64,000 bases of DNA from contig JANAVB010012160.1 of assembly GCA_029216955.1 (NCBI GenBank), positions 47,452 to 111,451 of the forward strand. Reading direction: 5' to 3'. Below, in pieces: positions 21,001 through 32,223 of this stretch (positions are counted from its first letter, which is position 1; every line of letters begins with the position of its first letter). Source of the DNA: Iris pallida. Lineage: Eukaryota; Streptophyta; Magnoliopsida; Asparagales; Iridaceae. Below the pieces are notes generated by a model that worked only from the letters and a program-made list of their open reading frames with translations, made no database searches and was not told the DNA's origin. Both the position numbers and the translations under genes were made by a program.

Positions 21001-21541
21001 AGACTAGACGAGCTACATAGACGACAGAAGGTCTACCACGGGATACTATGTTTTTGTAGGAGGAAATCTGGTCTCATGGAGAAGCAAGAAACAATCAGTG
21101 GTAGCACGGTCGACAGCTGAAGCAGAATACAGAGCAATGGCTCTGGGAGTGTCAGAGTTGCTGTGGGTGAAAGCGTTGCTGACAGAGTTGAAGCTGGACA
21201 AGGGAGCACCATTACGTCTTCTGAGCGATAGTCAAGCTGCAATAAGTATAGCTAACAATCCAGTTCAGCACGACAGAACGAAGCACATCAAGATTGATCG
21301 ACTCTTCATCAAGGAGAAGCTAGAACAAGGGATACTGAAGATTGACCATGTCCGCTCAGAAGAACAAGTTGCAGACTGTCTGACTAAGGGTCTTAGTTCA
21401 TTAAGTCTGACGAAGCTATGTAACAAGATAGGGATGATCAATATCTATCGCCCATCTGGAGGGGGAGTGTTGAGAATCAATAAGGGACTTTTAGTCCCAC
21501 ATCAGAATATCGAGTATGTAGAGGAGCTAGACTTCCTATAA
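18087..21541 (+). pseudogene. Copia-D pol remnant: protease, integrase, RT, RNase H
   Basis: Protease site MDSGASHHVTG (DSGA at 18099-18110). Pre-integrase: LLLHHQRIGHSSFK to CNACELGKYTRS (about 18506-18640). Integrase: MIHSDVWGPCP and GFRWFVTFID near 18740. RT is an uninterrupted 300-codon frame, 20105-21007, with [12 protein letters not shown] and an intact YVDD at 20507-20518. RNase H: STTGYYVFVGGNLVSW, ARSTAEAEYRAMA near 21110, and DSQAAISIAN. A TAG at 21005-21007 replaces a Trp codon at the RT/RNase H join. The usual pol stop is lost (GGA in place of the TGA seen in Copia-G), so the frame reads through the polypurine tract into the LTR and ends at 21541. Confidence 0.92.
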
Positions 21542-21590
21542 TTAGTGAAGTAGTCCATCAATAAAAATTATCCAACCATTATTTTCTATA
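21468..21590 (+). repeat. Copia-D 3' LTR (123 bp)
   Basis: Follows GGAGGGGGAG. It aligns with 16084-16205 with four substitutions and one extra T. Confidence 0.95.
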
Positions 21591-21595
21591 AACTC

Positions 21596-21851
21596 GTCGA
21601 AGCAACGTTGGTTGTCTCTCTCTCTCTTAGACTAACTAATGCAATATGGATGAATTGAATTAATGCTTAAATGCTCCAAACACATGTGTATTTATAGAAA
21701 TAAAGAGACACGATGGAAAGGGCACACCTTTCCAATAAATAGATTCGTACACCTTTTCCAATGAAAAGATTCGTACACCTTTTTCATAGATTCGTTGATA
21801 GAAAAAATTAATATTATTATTATAACAAATATACATTCACATTTTCCAATA
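21596..21851 (-). repeat. Copia-C 3' LTR, inner part
   Basis: Resumes exactly where 16083 stopped (after the duplicated AACTC) and matches the rest of 42385-42843. It ends CCAATA where the partner has CCAACA. Confidence 0.95.
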
Positions 21852-22457
21852 ATCCCCACATGAATGAATATTTGACTGTGTACAATGCAGACACAAAACA
21901 GATACCTTACAGACAAGATGCAGACATAAGATAGAGAGATCATTTTAAAAGTTATTGTACCAGAATAGGTAGCTTTTGGCCTTGAACCTTCCCTTGTAAA
22001 TATTTATCGAGTTTACTAGCTATCCAGTGAACATGATGTCGTGAACTGTTCAGCTTTTATTGTAAACTTGAGTCAATAAATATCACACAACTTCTTTCCG
22101 ACAAATATTGCTTCTATTGTTGTGTTCATTTTGGCCCTGAACATATGCCTAGTTTCATAAGTGTTCTTAGAGAATTCAGCCTTATAATTCTCATAGAAGC
22201 GGCCCCACTTCTACACTCATATAGGGGACTTTCTAATAAGAGTATCCTGCTATACTCTACTTGAATTTCAAGTCATAGGAATCATTAAAAGCAATGCTTA
22301 CCCTAATTTTTCTTTGCAAGCGACACTACTATTTGTCATCCTAGAGAATGGGATGAGTATTTAAATACTCGTCAGTGTCATTTAAGAATTTCACATAATT
22401 AGGTTATCCATTTGAACCTAGATCTTGGGATCTCCAGACAACTAGGTTGGGTTTCCT
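21852..22457 (-). other. Copia-C 3' non-coding region
   Basis: Begins with the polypurine tract (GTGGGGAT on the minus strand, 21852-21859). No gene or repeat recognised in the rest. Confidence 0.7.
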
Positions 22458-25400
22458 TTATGGAACTTCTTTTATCATAGGCTTCAAGCCCATTCCCCTT
22501 GATGACTTATATACTTGCTCTCTTGTCAAACCTTTAGTTAGTGGATCCACAAGGTTTTCCTTTGATTTTACATAATCAATCGTGATTATGCCATTAGAGA
22601 GAAGTTGTCTAACAGTATTATGACGTCTTCGAATGTGTCTTGATTTACCATTATAAATATGACTGTGTGCCCTACCGATAGCAGATTGACTATCACAATA
22701 TATACAGATTGCTGGTACAGACTTTGGCCATATTGAAATGTCCTCCAAGAAATTTCGAAGCCACTCTGCTTCTTCACCTGCTTTATCCAAAGCTATGAAT
22801 TTAGATTCCATAGTTGATCTGTCTATGCACGTTTGTTTTGAGGACTTCCACAATATTGCTGCACCTCCAAGTGTAAAGACATATCCACTTGTAGATTTCG
22901 AATCTTTAGTATCAGATATCCAATTTGCATTACTGTATCCTTCGAGTACAACTGGATATTTAGTATAATGCAATCCATAGTCTTTAGTGTATCTTAAATA
23001 TCTGAGTACTCTAATAATAGCCTTCCAGTGATCTTTTCCTGGATTACTTGTGTATCTGCTCAGTTTGTTAACCGATTGAGCTATGTCCGGTCGCGTACAG
23101 TTCGTGACATACATAAGGCTCCCAATTATACGAAATATTTTACTTGTGATCAGATACTTTCTCCAGTATTCTTCTTTAAATGTAGATTTAAATCTACATG
23201 AGTTTTTACAATGTTATTACCATTTTGATTATGTTTTTCTATAATCTTCTCAATGTAATGAGATTGGGATAATACCAGCCCATCTGGTGTTTTAGAAATC
23301 TTAATTCCTAATATAACATCTGCAATTCCCAGATCTTTCATGTCAAAGTTTTTGATTAAGATTTCTTTCTGTCCTGGATTATGTTATTATTACTGCCTAT
23401 TATTAGCATATCATCTACATATAGGCATATAATGACATATCCAGTTTGTGTATTTTTAGAATACACACATTTGTCACACTCATTGATCTTGAATCCATTT
23501 GACATCATTACATTGTCAAACTTTTGGTGTCACTGTTTCGGTGCTTATTTAAGTCCATATAGAGACTTAACTAGTTTGCACACCTTCCTTTCTTTACCTG
23601 CTACTATGAATCCTTCTGGTTGATTCATATATATTTCTCCTTCTAGATAACCATTTAGAAAGGCAGTCTTCACATCCATTTGATGTATTTCAAGATTGTG
23701 CAATGCTGTTATTGCAATTAACATCCGAATTGATGTCATCCTTGTTACTGGTGAATATATATCAAAATAATCAATTCCTTGTTTTTGATTATATCCTTTG
23801 ACAACCAGTATTGCTTTATATTTATCAATAGTTCCATCAGCTTTCATCTTCCTCTTAAATATCCATTTGCAGCCTAATGGCTTACATCATGTAGAAAGAT
23901 CAGCTAATTCCCATGTATGATTTTGCATAATGGACTCTATTTCACTATTTATAGCTTCTTTCCAAAGTGGTGCCTCTGGTGTAGACATTGCTTCTTTGAA
24001 AGTTTGAGGCTCATTTTCTAACATGAATGTTAGAAATTCAGGTCCAAAGGTCTTTGATGTTCTAGACCTCTTACTACGTCTAGGCATATCTTCCTTATCG
24101 GCAAATTCATTATTTGCATCACTTTGACCAGTATGTCTAATGTCATCATAATTTCTTTTTAATGTTTCTCTTTCATGTATCTTCTTACATGGAAAGATAT
24201 TCTCAAAGAAAGATGCATTCCTAGATTCAATAATTATATTATTATGTATCTCCGGAATGTCCGACTTTTGTACGAGAAACCGATAAGCAGAACTGTTTTC
24301 AGCATATCCTATAAATATGTCATCAAAGGTCTTGGGACCTATCTTGACCTTTTTAGGCAAAGGAATTGCCACTTTTTCAAGACATTCCCACACTTTGACG
24401 TATTTAAAGGAAGGTTTCTTTCCTTTCCATAATTCATATGGCGTCTTATCCTTTTTTTGTGGGGCACCTTGTTTAAAAGATAGTTGGCTGTAAGTACAGC
24501 TTCTCCCCACAAATTATCTGGTAGTCCTTAACTTAATAATAAAGAATTCATCATTTCTTTAATTGTTCGATTCTTTCGTTCAGCGATACCATTAGATTGT
24601 GGTGAATATGGTACAATAGTTTGGTGTATAATTCCATGTTCTGCACAGAATCCTGCAAAAGGTGCTTCATATTCACCTCCTTTATCGCTTTTGATAACTT
24701 TAATCTTTCAATTAAGTTGAATTTCTACTTCAGTTTTATAGTGTTTGAACATATCTATTGCTTCATCTTTTGATTTATAAGATAGACATAGCAATAATGA
24801 GTACTGTCATCGATGAATGTGATAAAGTACTTTTTCTCATTTCTCATTTGTATGCCTTTTAGATCACATACATCTGTATGGATTAAATCCAATGTTCCGG
24901 TATCTCTTTCAGCCGGATTTTGAAAGGATGTACGGGTTAATTTTGCTTCTGCACATATTTCACACTTATGATTTGAATCTATTGCAGATCTAGGAATTAA
25001 GTCCATGTTCATGAGTTTCCTGATTGAATCATAATTAACATGACCTAATCTTCCATGCCACTTATGAGAGGACTCAACGATATAAGAAGAATTAATCATT
25101 TTATTAGGCATAATAGTCATTACATTCATTTTGAAGAGACCCTCCTTGAGGTAACCCCTCCCCACATAAACTCCACTCTTGGTGAGTACAAATTTGTCAG
25201 ATTTCAAATATTAATTTAAACCCATGCTTACTTAATATAGATCCGAAAATTAGATTCTTCCGAATATTAGGTACGTGCAGAACATTGTTAAGCTTCAGTT
25301 CCTTTCCGACGTTATTTTCAGAATGATCGTCCCTTGTCCTTCAACCTTTGATGATGAAGAATTTCTCATGAAGAGTTGCTCGCCTTGGTCGACGCTTTTG

Positions 25401-25459
25401 TAGGTATTGAACATAGCCTTTTCAGCACATATGTGGCGGGTAGCGCCAGTGTCGATCCA
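22458..25459 (-). pseudogene. Copia-C pol remnant: protease, integrase, RT, RNase H
   Basis: Protease site WIDTGATRHIC (about 25459-25425), preceded by TAG at 25460-25462 and TGA at 25466-25468. Pre-integrase and zinc: SHKWHGRLGHVNYDS to CEICAEAKLTR (about 25070-24930). Integrase: LIHTDVCDL, FITFIDDSTHYCYVYL (24830) and a C-terminal part from 24510. RT: MKADGTIDKYKAI, HQMDVKTAFLNGYL (23700-23650) and YVDD at 23410-23421. RNase H is the best kept part, 23114-22458: [38 protein letters not shown], ending [13 protein letters not shown]. Frame breaks near 25210, 24750, 24510, 23885, 23540, 23340 and 23150. Confidence 0.92.
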
Positions 25460-25468
25460 CTACTCTCA

Positions 25469-26001
25469 TGGGTTGCTCCCTACCATGTTCACTTCAGAAA
25501 CAACTGCCGTCAGAACCAGGTCGTCAACACCCTTAGCCAGACGCTCATCTTCAGTCATATGAGCCTGGTGAGGACGTCGCTTGTTCTTGTTTTTGTTGTA
25601 ATAGTTGTAGTTGCGACTACGACAATCTGCAGCTTTATTCCCATTTTATTGCATATGTGACATTTACCTTTAAACTTTTATAGTTCCCTTGACCGGAGCC
25701 TCCAATGTATTTGCGCTTTTTTCCTTTTTGTCCTGTTTCCTATGACATTTGCCCTGGCTTCTATAGAAGAGATTTTTTCAGTGCTTCTGTTATTCTCTTC
25801 TATTTTAAGCCTAACAATTAGGTCTGCCAATGGCAATGTCCTTACGTTTATGTTTCAGATAGTTCTTATAATCCTTCCAGAGAGGCGGAAGTTTTTCAAT
25901 CACAGAAGCCACCTGAAATGGTTCACATAAGGCCATACCTTCGGCAACCAGTTGATGGAAAATATATTGCAAGTCTTCAACTTGACTTGCCACTGATCTG
26001 G
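25469..26001 (-). pseudogene. Copia-C gag remnant, downstream part
   Basis: Continues gag from the far side of the Gypsy-like insertion: QVEDLQYIFHQLVAEGMAL and SVIEKLPPLWKDYKNYLKH (25970-25840), then a zinc-knuckle relic CHICNKMGIKAADC near 25660 in which the expected His is Ile. Ends at stops before the protease. Confidence 0.88.
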
Positions 26002-26006
26002 AGTCA

Positions 26007-27228
26007 TGTAACGTCCCAGTCCCAAAATGCGTAGGATTAGGAACGTAGACATGCCAGCTGTATACATACGAAGTACATGGACCTCGTATGAATACATAAG
26101 CTGTAAAATGCAGTAAACCACAACTAACTAATCTCATCCACAAAATGTAAGAATAAAAGATATCATATAATCAACTATGAATTGTCATTAGTACATGTAG
26201 TTGGACGGAGACAATCCACCACCAACTATGAAAAGAAATACATAATAAAAGAAAGAACTTGGCGAGCGAAGCGAAGACGATCAAAGTACAATCATCCTCG
26301 AAGACATAGAGATGATCATGGCCGCGATTAGAACACCTGCGAAAGACAAGAGCACACACCTGGCGAGATAACCAGGTCCTCAGAAGGACGTAATGGTAAG
26401 ATATCTTTCCTGGTTGGACGCTTGGTGTGCTGCGATGATCAAGGTGGCATGAACTGCGACTTCGGTGCAACAACTATGCAAGGTGACCTCGGGTGGTGGC
26501 ACGGATAGTTCCATCGAGTCCAGGACGGCCAATTTTGTTAGGGTGGACATAATGAAGGTACGGAGTTGGCTAGGGTATAGGGAGAATGAGATTGGTCACG
26601 GACATGAGGATAGTCAAAGAAAATTTGATAAATAATATATAAACGTTTTTTGAAATTATTTATAATACTTGAAATATAATCTATTAGTCAAAATATGCTT
26701 TCAAATAAATATCCGAAAAATCAAAAGTCGTTTTAAGGCAACACTGTAAGTTTTGTCAACATACTATTCTACGCTGAAACCCATGCCTCATAAATCAAAA
26801 TATTTTAAGCGAAACAAAATACTTTTAGAAAATTTATTTAAGGCTAAGAAACATATTTTGTAAAAATAACATCTTGATAAAATCTATACTTTACTGACTA
26901 TTCAAACTTGAGAATATTTATAACTATTTAAAACTATAATTTGCTTGTAGAAAATATTGCAACCATATAGTAACTTAAAACTCTAAACACGATTTGAAAT
27001 TACATGCTAGGACCAAGCCCAATACTATATATTTATCACAATATAGTTTTTTGAAAATATTTTACTTAATATATAGTTCTATATAATATCATTAAGAGCA
27101 AATAGCAATAATAACATAAAAATCAATAATAATATTATTAAATAATAAATCCCATAAAAATATTACCTAGTGATAATATTAAGATATTGCACAATCGCTT
27201 CTTTTGTAAAAATATAATAATAATAATG

Positions 27229-27280
<52 letters not shown>

Positions 27281-29068
27281 TCATGTCCAGTCTTGCTCCT
27301 CAGAACATAACAAAACACAAAGAATCAAAAGCCAGCAACAAAATAATAATAATCATTAATTTTTTTTTACTCTAATAAGGACAACAGCAGAGACTGCTTA
27401 TTAGTTCTTAGGAAAGTGTAGAGGAAGAGAGAAAACAAAGGGGAGGAGGTTTTCGAGAGGGAGAGGGAGGAAGGGTGCAGAAGAAAGGAGGCCAGAGAGG
27501 GGAGATCGGCGTCGGGGTCGGGTTGGCAAGCTGGGAAAGGAGCTGGAGTGGAAAGGGGAGAGCGGAAGGCAGTAGTCCCACCCGGAGCAGGGCGGTGGCG
27601 CACCGGTTTCGATTCGCGACGGCGACGATGCTCGCTACGCGCACCGACAGCGAATCTCCGACGATGCCGAGCTCGGGTGGCACGAAGGGTGAGGCGGGGT
27701 CTCGGCGCAAGGCCAGGCTGCACTCGCGATAGTGACCGAGGACGAGCGGTCACGGTGGATCGGTCGCAGCGGAGGTGAGTTTTCCTATTTCTCATCCTTA
27801 GATGGTGGTGGTGATTTGTCTTGGCGGTAGTGGCGAGGATGATGGCTGGTATGGCCGGACCTTGGTGGGGGTAAAGGTGGTGTAGGCAGGGCTGTCGCGG
27901 CAGTGGCCGCGGTGGTGGTGTGGTGATGATAGTTTGGGTTTAGTCGGGAAGGAGGTGGTGTCGGGTGGCTGTGGCGGTTGGGTTTTCGGCCAGTGGCGGT
28001 GGCCGCAGTGGCGGTCTTGTGGTTGGGTGCGGTGGACGGGGTTGTGCTGGTGGTCTTGAGTTTGGTTGGACGTGGTCACGATGATGAAGGTGGTCGATAT
28101 GGCAATGACGACAGAACGGTGGAGACTGGGTTTGGCCGGGGTTGTAGGAGGTGAATAGGCGATGGCTGGGTTAGTTAGGAATTCTATTGTGTCGGGGTGT
28201 GTCCGACACGAGGAAGGAGAATGTGCATGTAAATATGGAATAAGATGTGGACATGGACACGGGGCACTCACTTTTGTGATGGAGGAAAATTGTGGAGAAT
28301 TTGTGAATGGTAGAAATATATGGATGAGTACCTCTCCTTATATAGGAGGTGGAATTTCTAATTGGATAAGGATTAGGGGTTTTTAAATCTCCCATAGATA
28401 AATCGTATATTAATTCAAATCAAATTTTAAATCGATGCAATCAATAATAATCCAAATCCAATTCTAATTTAAATCTAGATAATCTAAACTCAATATAAAT
28501 TCTATCTTTAAACTATTTAAATTAAATCCATAACATCAAATTGAGATTTAAAATGGCCACAAAAATTTTCAAATATATTTTCCAAAAATACCAATACTAA
28601 TAATTTCAAAAATAATAAATATTTTTGAATATCTTTTTGAATAATAAAATATTAATATCAATAAATTCGAAAATGGAATTATGTATATGAATTCAAATTC
28701 ATGTACCTCATGTGCAAGGAATATTTGCGTATAAATAGTTTTCTAAATTACCACTATTAAATAAGCTAGCCTTTTATAAATAAATAAAAGTAATAAGTTT
28801 TGGCCATCTTGATACGATACTTTTCACAACTTTAAGTAAAATACAAATACAAATTATTATATATATTATTTGAAACTATAAAAATAGAAACATATTTTTT
28901 TCTAAAAATATGTACGCTCGCACATATTCGTACTCGTCGAGCAATTACGAAAAACGAATTTTTGCGCATGACGTACAATGCAACTACGCGACGTATAAAT
29001 ACAAAATAAATAAAAAATCAGTACCAATTTATAAAAATAAAAAAAAGTAGAAATTTAGGGGTTTTACA
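26007..29068 (-). repeat. Gypsy-like element 3' LTR (3062 bp)
   Basis: Plus strand TGTAACG to GTTTTACA. It lacks about 700 bp found in the other LTR (missing near 26385). It contains an (AAT)n microsatellite at about 27213-27280, a GC-rich block at about 27440-28270 in otherwise AT-rich sequence, and a minus-strand TATA box (CTATATAAGG, about 28337-28346). Confidence 0.93.
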
Positions 29069-32000
29069 TCCTACCCAACTTATAAGAATCTCGTCCTCGA
29101 AATTTAGGAGTAGGTAGGGTCGAAGGGGGAGAATGAGTTTTAATCGATACAAAATTTAAGTAATGATTCGAAAACGGAATCCAACGATAACAAGCAATTT
29201 GGATAACAATAATTTAGATAACTAGATAATCAAAATTTGGATATAGTTTAGGAGATGATCGCATGACAACCCGTTAGTATCTGATTCAATCATACCACCA
29301 TCAATATCATATACTGTGCAATCTGAGGATAGGTAATAACTTCCTCGACCTATCAATAACTTCATCATTCAAAATCTAAATTCTTTGTCGATGTCGTCAC
29401 GATCTTCTAAGTTTGTGATTTACCAAGAATCGTCAATGTCTTTCGATACTTTATTCTTCCACTATTTCTCTTCAAATTTATTTTCCATGGGAAAATTTAA
29501 ATTCCTTAAACATGTTTCCTTTCTTCTTTACTACATTTGAGATCTACTAAACTCGCAAAATTTAAATTTCAGAATATTTGAATCCAGTATCTTATGATAG
29601 AATTTAAATTCAATAAGTAGCTAATCTTTTTATTCCAACATGTGTGTATATATATGTATTTCTCAAACTAAATTTCATCTTCCATAATCTCTTCGAAAAT
29701 TTTTAATACATCTTCAATTTATTTAGTCGAAGGTACAAATCAACTCACCCTTATGTGAAATTCTTATTCATACATATCATAAAAATTATCCTCATAGCAA
29801 CAAAAATTTAAAAAGCACCTTTAATCAAATAACACTCAAAAGTTTCTCAGTAATGAAGAACCAATTTGTAAATCGAGAAGTCTACTCTCCTTTGATCATA
29901 TCTTCATAACTCAATCTTTTGTCATCATAAATGGAAATTTTACTCAATCCTTTATGTATTTGTGTCTTCCTCGGAAGTTGGAATCCAATGATCTTTTAAT
30001 TTATGATGGAAAAAATGAAATCTATCTTAACTTCATGTTCATGATCATCTTAAAAATATATTCTTTAATCGTCAAAATTTAAAAGAACACCATCCAAAGT
30101 TGGATTGACTATTTGTCAACCGTGGAGTTTATTTATCCTTGATCCACCTTACATTCCTTAATTCATCTATTAAGGTTGACCACATATTTCAATTTTTCTT
30201 ATATATACCTTGTAACCTCGTAATCATAAATTTTTTTATGGGATTTCCAAATGTAGTCTCGTATAACTGAAGCATGCCACGATCAAACTTCTACACTTGC
30301 ACAAGGACATCAAAGGGACAAGGTTAAACATACTACGGAGGAATCATAGTGAAATATGGGTGAATCAATTAAATTGGAAAGGGAGAAAAGTAGGGGTGGC
30401 GAATATTGAAGAGCGAAAAATGTTGTGTCTAAGTGAATCGAGATAAGACATGAAAATAAAATGACAAGGGATAAGCAGTCAAGATAAAACACAAGGTTAA
30501 GCATTTAAGTAATCAAGTAGTTCACAATCATTTATTGGGCCAAAGATTTTAGTCGAGGTTGAGTCCGTATCTGAAGTCAGAAGGGCAATGATATTATGGT
30601 AGGGTTTATATTTAGTCATTTTGAGTCGAAAGTCGCATCATAAAAATGGAGTACAAGGGGACGTATTTTAGTGGGACATGATACGTCTACGTGAAGGTAG
30701 ACTTGTCTAGATCTTGCATAAAGAATTTGTTGGGAGGAAAAGTCTAGTGTTGTGCTTCAAATATCAAAGTCACGATAGGGGACGCCAAATGATCAAAATA
30801 GGAAGTGAGTTTTCATTAATGCACAAAATAAAAAGGTTAAAGCACTAAATAAGATAACTAAGGAAATCTCGTAAAATAAATTAGAGGGACAGTTTCTAGA
30901 GAGAGGGTAGTTTCATATATATGGGTATGGTTAAGGGATGATCTAATCATTTCTAAGTTTTAAACAATTAGATGGTCACGATAAAAGATCTAGATTTGAG
31001 GGAAGGTCGAGTAAGTCAAGATAAAGATATAGTTATACAGTTTGGTCGATGACTAACTATACTTGTGTATATACGACTATCATGGTCATGGATGATATGG
31101 CAATTAACTTCTATTTTATTAGGGTGACCATGCTTGCTTTTTGGTTCTCTACTAATATAAGATCTAATTTAAAATTTCAAGTTTCTCAAAAGTTTCTCAA
31201 TAAAATTCTCAAGATACTCCACCAAAATTTCCAATCATCTTAGGCTGTCAAATTTAATCAAAATTTTTAAATCTTTAGTCAATCTCGAAACAATCCTTTG
31301 TATATCGCAAATCGAATAATATATTTTTTCCAAATTTAAACTCAACATTTAAAATAAGTTTATCAACCAAAATTCATACTACAAAATGGAACATTTAAAT
31401 AACTCCCAAATTTAATTATATATCCTTCAAATGTGTATATCTAGCTTCCAATAAGTTACAACTACTCTTCAAAAGTAATTTTTTTCACCAAAACTTAAAT
31501 ATCCATATTAAGGCTTTAAACTCGAATCTAACTAACTTTATAAATCATAGATCATATGACGTAATTTAATTCAAGGAAATATTTAACCCAAAATTTATCT
31601 ATCGTCCTCAAGTTTGGTCAATTGTAAATCCTACTTCAACATTTAAAAATTTATGATCCTTTTCAAATCAATTTATGTCCATCCAAAAGATGTATAGCTA
31701 TAACTCAATAAATCATAGATGTTCAAAGACCTTCAAAAATCAAAACGCAAAATTATGTCAATTTGTTTTCTCAATTTAGCTATCCTCTTGTGTATACCAC
31801 CTTGTAATATCAAAACAAAATTTCAACTATCCTTTGTAAGCGGTAATATGCTACTACCCAACTTGGAATTAACTAATCCTAAAAATCATACTTTTAGGAA
31901 AATGTCTTTATAACTCAAATAAAATCTTAATGCATATTAATTGTCAATGTAATCTTCCTAGCCATGTGTTTGACCTATGAGCATATAATATTGTAGTCAT

Positions 32001-32223
32001 CTTCCTAACTGTCACTAAGCACGAAAGATAAGAATTTACGCTAGAAGGAGTTCAGGCAGGATGTAAATCAAGGAGGTCGAACGAGAGTTCGAAATTTGAA
32101 GTCAAGAAAGGATGTCAAGTCGGTGGATGAGATTCTAGACTCTAATCCTATATTGCAGGCCCGTTCGGTACAGTCATGTAACCGAAACGGCAAACTTGAT
32201 CTGCATGGGCCACCACAAAAATA
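29069..32223 (-). other. Interior of the Gypsy-like element, no gene seen
   Basis: AT-rich. The longest open frames are about 64 codons and show no retroelement motif on either strand. The primer region next to the 5' LTR (minus strand, from 32223) does not match initiator Met or any tRNA I can recall. Confidence 0.8.

Larger units (their letters stand above)
16084..21590 (+). mobile_element. Copia-D: complete Copia element with very short LTRs, TSD AACTC
   Basis: A 5507-bp element inserted in the left LTR of Copia-C, with AACTC at 16079-16083 and 21591-21595. The LTRs are only 122 and 123 bp and differ by four substitutions and one indel, so the insertion is fairly young. A full initiator-Met primer site and a GGAGGGGGAG polypurine tract are present. 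The same family as Copia-G, judged by LTR, leader, gag start and pol. Both LTRs end TA rather than CA, apparently a family trait rather than decay. Stops and frameshifts make it non-autonomous. Confidence 0.96.

Noticed and set aside
25460..25468. A third readthrough-type stop before the protease in Copia-C
   Set aside because: Here two stops (TAG and TGA) lie within four codons, and the TAG is one codon earlier than in Copia-B and Copia-H. Plain decay is the better reading.
27213..27280. (AAT)n run as an origin or regulatory element
   Set aside because: Ordinary microsatellite, also in the sister LTR with a different length.
27367..28395. Pro/Ser/His-rich frames in the Gypsy-like LTR that might be a captured gene
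   Set aside because: Frames differ between the two LTR copies and show no domain; kept only as a GC-block observation.
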